A stretch of DNA of 64,000 nucleotides from MGIIb-Q1 sp964342465 (GTDB lineage Archaea; Thermoplasmatota; Poseidoniia; Poseidoniales; Thalassarchaeaceae): the NCBI GenBank assembly GCA_964342465.1, contig CAYFFQ010000002.1:124001-188000 (forward strand), written 5' to 3'. Under the pieces are notes generated by a model. It made no database searches and was not told where the DNA came from. It saw nothing but the letters and a program-made list of their open reading frames with translations. A program made the translations under genes and the position numbers. Numbering within the stretch: the stretch's first letter is position 1; each line of letters starts with the position of its first letter. This document shows positions 48,759 to 57,289 of this stretch, in pieces.

Positions 48759-50168
48759 TCACCCACCTAGGAGTTTGTTTTCGACTTGTGTCACCTGTCT
48801 CTCTGTAGTGAAGAGGACCAATCTATCCCCCTCCTTGAAGAACTGGAGTTCTGAACCGCGATGTGACACAGTGGCACCATTCCTACTTTGGCGGTCAATA
48901 AAAGCGACTCGGCAGCCCTTTTTTTCCAAGGATGCAATCTGTTTTCCCACCAAATTGCTACCGGATTCAATTTTCGCTGACATACTGATGATACCCTTCA
49001 TCGAGTTGAGAAGTGTGTATTTCCCCGGAACTCTTTTGTGGACATGCTGGAGAATGTATGTGATGGCTGTTTTTCTGCGACTGATTGCAGTAGTGTGGCC
49101 TATTCGGTGCGCAACCTGTGCGAGTTGGCTGTCGTCGAGAACCATCCCACACCTCGCCACACCCAATTCTGCAGCCTGCATGGTGGCGGCCATGTTGCGG
49201 TGGTCATCTGCGAGTGCAGCGATGGCGATGTCATGGTCTTGAATATCCAATTCATATAGCAAGTCCTGGTCAAGCGGATTTCCGTAGATTGAGTCGATTA
49301 GGTTGAAATTGTCGTAATCTCCGGCGGCGAGTTCATTCGCTTCCTCCAACGATTCGCTGATGACCGTCACTCTGCTGCCGTCTCTGACGTATGACTCGGC
49401 AATCTGTTTGCCCAACCTCGTCGCCCCAAAAATGAGAATCCTCGGTTTGTCTTTATATTGTGGAGGCTGATGGCCGCAAGCGGTTAGAATTCGCCGGAAT
49501 GTGTGTTCCCCCATAGTAGCAAAAGCCAATTTCATGTTCGGTTTGATGATTGTCTCTCGTTTTGGAATGAATGCATTACCGCCAACTTCTTTAGCGGCGA
49601 AAATAAGAGGCAGACCATCTATATTGTCAACGGCTTCTGCGGGCGTGGATTCAACCAATTGGCTCGCTTCGGGAAGTACTTTTACTACCGTAATCCAGGC
49701 ATCATCGGAAATCGAAAGCACCTCTTCCATCCCAGAACCTTTCAAACCTGCTTTCAAATCATTGATGACGAGCAGGTCTGAACAGACGGTGTGATTGACA
49801 CCTGACCACCTCAAGAGCGAATCGTCGTCCTCCTGCTCAACCAGTTCAGCATCGTGTATTCTAGCGATGGTAGTCAGGCTTCTGCCGTTTCCTGTCTTGG
49901 CATGAATATCTCTAGCGAGGGCGCAAGACAACATATTCAATTCGTCTCGTTGCGTTGCTGCGATGTAGACCTCTGCTTTTTCAATCTCTGCTTCCAGCAA
50001 GTCGGACCGCACCCTCGCATCGCCTTGAACGACAAGTACATCCAAGGCTTGAGCTTCCTTGATGGCCACCGGGTCAGAATCAATCAAAACGACGTCTCTT
50101 CCCTCCGACCTGAGATTCTTGGCGACACCGCGGCCGACCTCCCCCGCCCCACCGATGACGATTCTCAT
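48759..50168 (-). CDS. trkA: Potassium uptake regulatory protein TrkA (two RCK domains)
   Basis: A 469-residue regulator with two Rossmann-type RCK domains, 'MRIVIGGAGEVGRGVAKNLR' at the N-terminus and 'ILIFGATRLGKQIAESYVRD' from about residue 233, each followed by a TrkA-C domain. The GxGxxG loop of the first domain is intact (NAD(H)/nucleotide binding); the second is degenerate (GATRLG). It gates TrkH. The ATG at 50168 is selected because the family begins MRI; an earlier frame start at 50192 is disfavoured. Confidence 0.95.
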   Translation of the reverse strand: MRIVIGGAGEVGRGVAKNLRSEGRDVVLIDSDPVAIKEAQALDVLVVQGDARVRSDLLEAEIEKAEVYIAATQRDELNMLSCALARDIHAKTGNGRSLTTIARIHDAELVEQEDDDSLLRWSGVNHTVCSDLLVINDLKAGLKGSGMEEVLSISDDAWITVVKVLPEASQLVESTPAEAVDNIDGLPLIFAAKEVGGNAFIPKRETIIKPNMKLAFATMGEHTFRRILTACGHQPPQYKDKPRILIFGATRLGKQIAESYVRDGSRVTVISESLEEANELAAGDYDNFNLIDSIYGNPLDQDLLYELDIQDHDIAIAALADDHRNMAATMQAAELGVARCGMVLDDSQLAQVAHRIGHTTAISRRKTAITYILQHVHKRVPGKYTLLNSMKGIISMSAKIESGSNLVGKQIASLEKKGCRVAFIDRQSRNGATVSHRGSELQFFKEGDRLVLFTTERQVTQVENKLLGG

Positions 50169-50219
50169 GTGGCAGCACCCTTCTACAATCAATCGGGCAG
50201 GCAGCCCGCTTTTGATTGT

Positions 50220-51782
50220 TCACTCTCCTGTTATGTATGGCACCTTATAAGTGCCACCGTTGTGAAATGGCCCATCGATTGTCTGCCAATTTTCACTCCA
50301 ACCATACTGGAATGCATTGATGGACATCACTTTATAGAATTCATCAGGGGCTTCCCCCTGAAAACTCGCAGGCTCCAAAAACTCTGAAAACGCTGTCGGT
50401 GTGTGCAACAACCACTTGTTGTTGACGACATCGACCGAACCCTCTAGGTAGCAACTGTCCAATTCGATGCCATTCTCGATACACCACGAATCCTTGTATG
50501 GAATTAGGATGGATGACCACGCATGAGCCTCCCAGACCTCATGACCCAAAGAGGTGAGAGCGCCAAATTCATACCACGTCGGAATATTCTTGGTTCGCAT
50601 GATGCTCATCCACGCGTTCGCCTGTTCATCGCAGTCACCGATTTGTTGTGCTAGACAAGTTGGACCACTTCTCGGAGGATAGGCCAATCCCTGTCCGTAT
50701 TGCACATTATCTCGCACATGGATGAAAGCTGCGTGTGCAAAGGCATAGATGTTGTCCTGTTGAGTGGACGGTAGGGAAGCGAGGATGTTGTCTGCTGTGG
50801 CGGTGACAAGGGGGTGGTCACCGTCGATAGCCCAATCGCGGTTGCCACCACTAGGATTGCGGTCATACCATTGATGTTGTTCGCCTATCAACTCCGTGGT
50901 GGACTTGACCCAACCTTGGCGATACAAATCGGAAAAATCTCCGGAGTTCTCTATGTTCATACCGTTGGCTTCTCCAAGAATCGATGTTGCTATTGTCCCA
51001 TCATCCGCCCAAGTGTAGGAAAATGATTGGATCTCGTACTCAACTACGAGACGGGCAAGGGAGTTGGATGGAACATCACCTTGCCAAATCAAGCATCGCA
51101 CATACTCGCAAGTATTTTCACCGCTTCCTTTGGGCGGCCAGTAGACCTCGGTGAACCCATCTCCGAGCGAGACTGCGTCGGCCTCTACGACATACTGTTC
51201 ATCATAAACCGGTACGGAAATGTGGGGTGTGGTCGGCCCCACAACCATATTCGTCACCATCTGCAGAGAGAATGCTTGGTCAAATCCGCCTATTCTCTCA
51301 AAAGTTGTTGATTCAACACCTCGACTGGTCCTCTGAATCGGGATAGGGAGATGATAGAGAAAGTGTCGTTCTCCAGAATCCCAATTCTCAATCTCCACAG
51401 TCCTCTGAAGTGTATATTGAGTTGAAACTGGATACTCATGCGCAGGGCCGATGGACTTCCACAGGTCACCCAACCACATCTCCAATTGCCTGTTCACATG
51501 CTCTTGTGCAGGAGTGAAGAGAAATACGAAGGCGATGGCGATGACAAGCACCAGATTGCGAAATTGTCGGCCGGATTTCTTCTTCCTTCTGCGCGCCGCT
51601 GCTGCTCGCGCTCGCGCTCTCGGGTCGGCCCCGAACTCAACCTTTCTCGGGCTAGTCCGGTTTGACCGGCCTGCAACTCGCTGTGGCATCCCTTGTGAAC
51701 CTGCGGTGATTCTGCCACAAGAATGACAGATGGTTCTCGAAGTTTGCATCGGCTCCATGCAATATGGGCAATGCGACATCAT
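50220..51782 (-). CDS. Zinc-ribbon, single-span protein with external transglutaminase-like domain
   Basis: A 520-residue protein in three parts. Residues 1-25 are a zinc ribbon (CPYC ... CHSC). A basic stretch (rich in RAAAARRRKKK) leads to one membrane span around residues 75-92 ('LVLVIAIAFVFLF'). The large remainder is probably external, with a transglutaminase-like domain near residues 340-450: Cys in 'IGDCDEQANAW', His in 'EVWEAHAWSSI' and an Asp in the following strand. Such domains act as proteases or cross-linking enzymes on surface proteins, and the substrate is unknown. It is upstream of trkA on the same strand by 51 bases. Confidence 0.75.
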   Translation of the reverse strand: MMSHCPYCMEPMQTSRTICHSCGRITAGSQGMPQRVAGRSNRTSPRKVEFGADPRARARAAAARRRKKKSGRQFRNLVLVIAIAFVFLFTPAQEHVNRQLEMWLGDLWKSIGPAHEYPVSTQYTLQRTVEIENWDSGERHFLYHLPIPIQRTSRGVESTTFERIGGFDQAFSLQMVTNMVVGPTTPHISVPVYDEQYVVEADAVSLGDGFTEVYWPPKGSGENTCEYVRCLIWQGDVPSNSLARLVVEYEIQSFSYTWADDGTIATSILGEANGMNIENSGDFSDLYRQGWVKSTTELIGEQHQWYDRNPSGGNRDWAIDGDHPLVTATADNILASLPSTQQDNIYAFAHAAFIHVRDNVQYGQGLAYPPRSGPTCLAQQIGDCDEQANAWMSIMRTKNIPTWYEFGALTSLGHEVWEAHAWSSILIPYKDSWCIENGIELDSCYLEGSVDVVNNKWLLHTPTAFSEFLEPASFQGEAPDEFYKVMSINAFQYGWSENWQTIDGPFHNGGTYKVPYITGE

Positions 51783-52058
51783 TATTGTCTGTCCGACAGA
51801 CCACGATAACGGTTATGTTGACATCTATCAGACTTCTAGAGTAACAGCACATTTTCACTTTGATTCAGTAACTCCAATACGATGGGACTAGTTTGCACAA
51901 CTGCGGTCATCTTTGACCTGTAGTCACAATCGTATACAGGGTGGAGCCATTGCTCACGGTGAGGTGTTCACGACGAAAGTGAGGGTGTGATTTGTGGTGT
52001 CCATTTACCGATACAGATGTATATCTTCGTTGAGCCGATGAGCAGGCCGCATGAAGAC

Positions 52059-52859
52059 CTACTCATCCTCATGATGGGTGACATACTCGCCCTTCTCTCT
52101 CTCTCGCTTCTGCCGCCGCCTCTTCTCAGACATTCGCACTGTTCTTTCGTATTCCTGCTTGATTGAGGGGAGTAGGGCAGCAGGTAGCCATTTTTCTTCT
52201 GCAACTGTGAATCCCCAGTATGCAGCCAGTGGAAGAATAAGCAGGAAGATGGGCTGGGCGGTGACTGAAAGAAGGGTGATTATCAGCAACAGTCCTCTGA
52301 ATATGCCCGTCTGCCACATAACTGAAAGAGGTTTTTTCAGGGTGATTGCAGCACCCTGCCATGAGCCGAGAGCAGCTTCACCGACAGGCAGGGTAATGGT
52401 TATCCAAAGTCCGACGGCAATCATCTCAGGAGTGAAGCCCGATACATATCCCGGCCATCCGGGTGACGCCATCCTTATCATCAGATACGAGCAGATGATT
52501 GCCCCCATTCCAAGACCGAGAGTCCATCCCGATGTGGGGGATGCGCGCAACAGACGAACACCCTTTCTGGTGAGCAGGTAGTGAATCACAAGTGACTGGA
52601 GGAGACCGAGAAAGAACATCAGACTGAGATTTGCGACACCGACAGCACGAAAGTAGGCCACCTCCTGAATGAACAAACCGTCGATGAAGTAGACCGAGGC
52701 TGAGCCGACCACGATACCCCAGCCGAGGTGTTTGGTGGCGTTGGGCATGTCGTAGAAACCCGCCATCCGGCGCATACCACCCCGCCAACCGGCGTAAACC
52801 CCGAGAAGACCAAAGGCGATGAGCAGTTGCATCTGCATCTGCGGTATATCCACTGCCAT
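52059..52859 (-). CDS. Polytopic membrane protein, function unknown
   Basis: A 266-residue protein with about six to seven hydrophobic helices and a highly charged C-terminal tail (KRRRQKREREKGE). Recognisable features are an N-terminal 'LLIAFGLLGVYAGWRGGMRR' and Gly-rich loops ('GLGMGAIICSYLMIRM'). I cannot place it in a known family. It starts at the ATG at 52859. It is divergent from srp54, and the 276 bases to the transglutaminase-like gene contain nothing I can support. Confidence 0.6.
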   Translation of the reverse strand: MAVDIPQMQMQLLIAFGLLGVYAGWRGGMRRMAGFYDMPNATKHLGWGIVVGSASVYFIDGLFIQEVAYFRAVGVANLSLMFFLGLLQSLVIHYLLTRKGVRLLRASPTSGWTLGLGMGAIICSYLMIRMASPGWPGYVSGFTPEMIAVGLWITITLPVGEAALGSWQGAAITLKKPLSVMWQTGIFRGLLLIITLLSVTAQPIFLLILPLAAYWGFTVAEEKWLPAALLPSIKQEYERTVRMSEKRRRQKREREKGEYVTHHEDE

Positions 52860-53097
52860 TGAGGAGGCGAGCCTATCGTCTCTGATTTATTCTTTGCACC
52901 ACAGAGGTGACATTGCGCCACTAAGCCCACGAAGATAATCGGTCGCCTAATAGTCTATGTCTGCCCGAGGGAGTGTAATTTCGCCGCCCAACTTCACCCA
53001 TGGCTCAGAGGTCTGCCACTGATTTCTTCTGCTCTGGTAAAATGAATAGGCGGCGGATTCAAACATGAGCACCGGCGCCGCAGGTTCGGTGGAGTGA

Positions 53098-54453
53098 ATG
53101 GCTCTCGAAGGATTGAGGAGCGGAATATTCACCGCCATCTCAAAATTGAAAGGGAAAAGAAAACTCGATGAGGCTGAACTTGCCGAAATGATTCGCTCCA
53201 TTCGGAAGGCACTGTTGGAAGCCGATTTCAATGTGCGACAGACGAAGGAAATCGCCGAACGATTGGATTCCCGTATGAGGGATGAAGAGCCGAGGCCAGG
53301 AATCACACTCCAAACCCATGCACTGAACATCCTCTACACGGAACTTGTTCGGTTGCTCGGTTCTCCTCGTGAGATAGTCCCGTATAATCAGACCGTTCTG
53401 ATGGTCGGTCTTTATGGTCAAGGAAAGACCACTACGACGGCAAAACTAGCCGAGTGGTGGCGAAAGAAACACGCCATGAAGGTGGCGGTTATTGAGGCCG
53501 ATGTACATCGCCCCGGCGCTTATGCGCAACTGAAACAACTGCTTGCAGATTCTCCGGTAGAGGTCTATGGGGAACCAGAGGAGAGTGACGCACTGACCAT
53601 TGTCAAGAATGGCCTCGCAGCCGTTGGCAGCGCTGACCTCGTAATCGTCGACACTGCCGGCCGTGACCGGCTGGACCAGGAATTACAGGATGAATTGGAC
53701 CAGATTCACAGGGTCGCTAATGCTACAGAGAGGTTTCTCGTCATTGATGCGCAGGTCGGACAGGCTGCAGGGCCAGTCGCTGCCTCTTTCCATGACCTTG
53801 TCGGGATAACCGGTGTGATTGTCACCAAATTGGACGGAACCGCCCGTGGAGGTGGGGCTCTCTCCGCAGTGGCGGCAACAGGAGCCGGCATCACCTTCAT
53901 CGGAGAAGGCGAGAAAATTGAAGATTTAGATAGATTTGAGGCTGACAGATTCATTTCGCGACTGCTTGGAATGGGTGACATCCGAGGTCTAGTCGACCTC
54001 GCCCCCGATGACCTTGATGCAGAAGAGGCGGCTAGGATCGCCACCCGTTTAATGTCGGGAAGATTCACCCTCAATGACATGTACAAACAGATGGAGATGA
54101 TGTCCAAGATAGGAACCGTCGACAAAATTCTCTCACATATGCCTATGGGATTTTTCGGTGGAATGGGAAACATGTCCACAAAACAGAAGCAGGAGATGCA
54201 GGACAATCTCGAACAGTTCCGAATCATCATGGATAGCATGACCGCAGAAGAGAAAAACGAACCGACCCTCCTAAAACAAGAGCGGATTCGACGAGTTGCG
54301 AGAGGTTCTGGGACTACAGAAAAGGATGTCAGGGAACTCATTGCCCAGTGGAAACGCTCGCGCAAGATGATGAAGGGCGTGCGAGGCAACAGAACGCTTC
54401 GCAAGCAGATGAAACAGATGATGGGCGATATGGACGACGACATCGCCATCTAG
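53098..54453 (+). CDS. srp54: Signal recognition particle protein SRP54
   Basis: A 451-residue SRP GTPase. The N domain precedes the G1 motif 'GLYGQGKTTTTAKLA', then 'DVHRPGAYAQL', 'VDTAGRDRL' and 'TKLDGTARGGGALS' (G4/insertion). The methionine-rich M domain ('QMEMMSKIGTVDKILSHMPM' to the end) binds 7S RNA and signal sequences. It directs nascent membrane proteins to the translocon with FtsY. ATG 53098. The 7S RNA gene itself was not found in the window. Confidence 0.97.
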   Translation: MALEGLRSGIFTAISKLKGKRKLDEAELAEMIRSIRKALLEADFNVRQTKEIAERLDSRMRDEEPRPGITLQTHALNILYTELVRLLGSPREIVPYNQTVLMVGLYGQGKTTTTAKLAEWWRKKHAMKVAVIEADVHRPGAYAQLKQLLADSPVEVYGEPEESDALTIVKNGLAAVGSADLVIVDTAGRDRLDQELQDELDQIHRVANATERFLVIDAQVGQAAGPVAASFHDLVGITGVIVTKLDGTARGGGALSAVAATGAGITFIGEGEKIEDLDRFEADRFISRLLGMGDIRGLVDLAPDDLDAEEAARIATRLMSGRFTLNDMYKQMEMMSKIGTVDKILSHMPMGFFGGMGNMSTKQKQEMQDNLEQFRIIMDSMTAEEKNEPTLLKQERIRRVARGSGTTEKDVRELIAQWKRSRKMMKGVRGNRTLRKQMKQMMGDMDDDIAI

Positions 54454-54463
54454 AGGTGGTGGA

Positions 54464-55075
54464 ATGGGTCGGCGAAAGTTCGCTATCGTAGGCCACCGCG
54501 CCCAATCCGCCGGCCAATTGAATCTGAATGACTTGGCCGCTGCTGGTGGCCGAATCGATGTCCTCGTCAGAGCCGTAAATGCGGCTCTCTTCCTCTCACA
54601 CGGAATCCGTAGGGATACCGAAGTCATCCTTCACCTCCTGCATGGCAACAGAAGCGGAAGGAGAATCAAATTTGATGGTTCTACTCTGCGCGGAGTTCAC
54701 CCTGATGAGCGGGCCATAGCCGGTCAGATCGGCAAAGTGCTCCTTAAGGAGAGAACTGTGGTAGGCCAATGGGAGGAAGTGCACCACGGCATGTCGCACT
54801 CATGGGGAAATCTCGAGACGACATTGGATGAATGGGATAGTGAGAACTGTCAGGTCATTCACCTGACTGCCGATGCAGATGATTTGGCAACCACTGAATT
54901 ACTTGATTGGGAGAGGCCAGTCGGGTTCGTCCTGTCAGACGACCAACCTTTCACGGCTGAAGAAGAAGGAATCCTTCAACTCAAGCGGTTAACTGCTCTT
55001 TCAATTGGCGAGAAATGGCTACAAGGGCATATTGTCATCGGAATAGTCCACCACATCGGTGACGGGAGGGTCTGA
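54464..55075 (+). CDS. trmY: tRNA pseudouridine(54) N1-methyltransferase TrmY
   Basis: A 203-residue SPOUT-family methyltransferase that makes m1-pseudouridine at position 54 of archaeal tRNAs. 'KFAIVGHRAQSAGQLNLNDL', 'IDVLVRAVNAALFLSHGIRR' and 'PVGFVLSDDQPFTAEEE' match the family, including the SAM-binding knot. It is ten bases after srp54. Its TGA stop is the first TGAGTCA of the 55-bp repeat array. Confidence 0.93.
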   Translation: MGRRKFAIVGHRAQSAGQLNLNDLAAAGGRIDVLVRAVNAALFLSHGIRRDTEVILHLLHGNRSGRRIKFDGSTLRGVHPDERAIAGQIGKVLLKERTVVGQWEEVHHGMSHSWGNLETTLDEWDSENCQVIHLTADADDLATTELLDWERPVGFVLSDDQPFTAEEEGILQLKRLTALSIGEKWLQGHIVIGIVHHIGDGRV

Positions 55076-55403
55076 GTCAATCGCTGACTACCCAAGGATG
55101 CACTCCACCTTTCCTGACGGTCGAGACTGAGTCAATCGCTGACTACCCAAGGATGCAGTCCACCTTTCCTGACGGTCGAGACTGAGTCAATCGCTGACTA
55201 CCCAAGGATGCACTCCACCTTTCCTGACGGTCGAGACTGGGTCAATCGCTGACTACCCAAGGATGCACTCCACCTTAACCGACGGACTGGTCTGAGTTAA
55301 TCGCCGCAAGCGCGAGGCCGCACTCCCGCCTCGCAGATGGACGAGCATGAGTCAATCATCGCCAACCCAAGGGGGCAGTCCCGCATCGGTGATGGTTGCG
55401 GCC
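55074..55403. repeat. 55-bp tandem array between the stop codons of trmY and surE
   Basis: Units begin at 55074, 55129, 55184, 55239, 55294 and 55349, an exact 55-bp period. Units 1-3 differ by a single base, units 4-5 are more diverged, and the sixth is the 3' end of surE itself (stop 55352-55354). Each begins TGAGTCA or a near variant, providing a stop codon on both strands, followed by AGTCA/TGACT around ATCGC as a small hairpin. On the minus strand a unit reads like the C-terminus of SurE plus its stop (CCTTGGGT ... GATTGA). No spacers are present. Confidence 0.9.
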
Positions 55404-56278
55404 AATACTTCATCAGATATGGAGAGGGGGTGGCCCTGTGGCCATGTGCCAAGAGTGGATACACTAGCCTTTCCCAAATTGACACAATGTGAATCTCCGT
55501 GACATAGAGGTTCATCCTCGATATGAGCGGAGCCGAGTTTGATTTTCCATTGCGAATCACCTTCATCACTGACTATGGTGATGTGGTCTCTGTACCATCG
55601 GCCACCGAGGTGGGTGGAGGCAAAATCTCCGTCCCAGCCTAGGGGAACATTGAGATTGAGATAGACATCCCCTTTCACCAGAGCATTGCGAAGGACATCA
55701 TCTCCATTTTCACCCAGAGGCGGAAAACTACTACCGTGAACCCTTCCGAGGTTCGCCGGGACATTTGGGATGATATTACACACTCTTTCCAACAGTTCGA
55801 GTGTCGCTGTGACCGCTACATCAAAATTAATCGGCTCGTATGAATCGATACTCGTCGCAATCGCCGGCAGGCCACATGTTCCAGCCTGCCGCGCTGCACC
55901 AATGGTCCCAGAATGGAGGACATCAACCGACATATTTGGGCCGCGGTTGATACCACTGAGGCACACCGCTGGTGTCGGAGTGCCTGCGGGAAGACCACCG
56001 CCGAGGGCGAGAAGGACGCTGTCTGCTGGATAACCAGAGACATCGAACAGGTGCAGTTCCGGCCCGCCCTCTTTCAATCTATAGAGAGATAGCAAGTCAT
56101 CTCTTCGACGAAGATGTAAGAGTCGATGGAGAGTAAGGTGCATGGTGGATGCTGACCTCTCTCGGTCCGGTGCACAGACCACTACGGGATAACCTGCATC
56201 GACAAGCCCCTGCACCAACTCAACTATACCCTTAGCCTCGATGCCATCATCGTTGGTCACTAGAACTGTGTGTTTCAT
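55352..56278 (-). CDS. surE: 5'/3'-nucleotidase SurE
   Basis: A 308-residue phosphatase that hydrolyses nucleoside monophosphates. 'VLVTNDDGIEAKGI' supplies the two metal-binding Asp residues, 'CAPDRERSAST' the conserved Ser and 'SGINRGPNMSVDVLHSGTIG' the metal-binding Asn. The ATG at 56278 overlaps nothing and is preceded by GGGGTGAAGG. It follows the EamA gene by three bases, probably in one transcript. Its C-terminus is the founder-like end of the 55-bp repeat array. Confidence 0.94.
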   Translation of the reverse strand: MKHTVLVTNDDGIEAKGIVELVQGLVDAGYPVVVCAPDRERSASTMHLTLHRLLHLRRRDDLLSLYRLKEGGPELHLFDVSGYPADSVLLALGGGLPAGTPTPAVCLSGINRGPNMSVDVLHSGTIGAARQAGTCGLPAIATSIDSYEPINFDVAVTATLELLERVCNIIPNVPANLGRVHGSSFPPLGENGDDVLRNALVKGDVYLNLNVPLGWDGDFASTHLGGRWYRDHITIVSDEGDSQWKIKLGSAHIEDEPLCHGDSHCVNLGKASVSTLGTWPQGHPLSISDEVLAATITDAGLPPWVGDD

Positions 56279-56281
56279 CCT

Positions 56282-57289
56282 TCACCCCTCCAATGTATCG
56301 CCATCTGCTCCGTCGACGGAACCCTGTCCGAGGGTCACCAATATCACCCCTCCTATTAGGAACATGCCCCCCACCCAAGTGTGAACAGCTGGGACGGTGG
56401 TTGTACCGAGAGCCCAGCCAATGACCGAGCCTATGAGAGGTTCGAATAGAACTGCCACTGAAATGACGAGTGGGTCGAGGTATCGCAACACTCCGTTTAT
56501 TCCGGTATGGCCGACTAACCCTGGCACCAATGCGAGATAAATGACAGCAGACAGCCATGAAAACTTCAACCATCCAAAGACCTCGAGATGTGAGTGTTCG
56601 GAGGAGAAACCTGTTCCTTCGAGTAGAATTGATGACAACACCAGCAGCAGAGATGCGATAACGGTCACTGGGAAGGCGTAGATGAACAGCGGCACCCACC
56701 TTCTCAACACCCTACCGGCGGCGAGATAGCCAACTATAGCCACCGCTCCGATGAAGGCTGCCGTATCACCTATCAGAGTGGCATCCCCTTCGGATTGAAC
56801 ACCCAACAATACCACTCCAGCACCGATGAAACCGACAATCGCGCCTGCCATCTCCCGCGGCGAGAGGGATTTACCGAGAATCACCATCCCAACAACAATG
56901 ACGAGAGGATGAGCAGTGACGAACAAGAGGCTGTGGGTCAGGGATGTGTGGTCGAGCGACCATACCCATGTGGCAAAATGAATCCAGAGACAGATTCCCG
57001 AGCCGATGATGATGGAGATGACTCTTCGATTCAGTATCTCTGCAAGATAGTCTCGCCCCCTCCCTTTCATGCTGAGGAGTTGGGAAATGAAGAAGGGCAG
57101 TAACACCAAGGAGGTCGCCTGAAGACGCCATGAAGCACGCAATAGCGGTGGTACTTCGTCAATTAGTTGGAAGACTGCACCGGCACTGGAAACAGAGATT
57201 ACCGAGAGTGTGAGAACTACCCAAGCGAAAGCAGGTGGCTTTTCAGCCAAAGAGAACACCTTAACCCAACTCTGCATCGAGCAAGTCAT
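56282..57289 (-). CDS. EamA/DMT-superfamily transporter
   Basis: A 335-residue membrane protein with ten predicted helices in two EamA repeats, beginning 'FAWVVLTLSVISVSSAGAVF' and 'LIGDTAAFIGAVAIVGYLAA'. Drug/metabolite transporters export small molecules or take up nucleotide sugars; substrate is unknown here. The start is uncertain between ATG 57289 and ATG 57277; either overlaps the end of the upstream OPT gene. The short gap to surE suggests co-expression. Confidence 0.8.
   Translation of the reverse strand: MTCSMQSWVKVFSLAEKPPAFAWVVLTLSVISVSSAGAVFQLIDEVPPLLRASWRLQATSLVLLPFFISQLLSMKGRGRDYLAEILNRRVISIIIGSGICLWIHFATWVWSLDHTSLTHSLLFVTAHPLVIVVGMVILGKSLSPREMAGAIVGFIGAGVVLLGVQSEGDATLIGDTAAFIGAVAIVGYLAAGRVLRRWVPLFIYAFPVTVIASLLLVLSSILLEGTGFSSEHSHLEVFGWLKFSWLSAVIYLALVPGLVGHTGINGVLRYLDPLVISVAVLFEPLIGSVIGWALGTTTVPAVHTWVGGMFLIGGVILVTLGQGSVDGADGDTLEG

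Noticed and set aside
52860..53097. Spacer upstream of srp54 checked for the 7S SRP RNA gene
   Set aside because: At 238 bases it is too short and lacks the conserved GNAR-loop helices as far as can be judged by eye.
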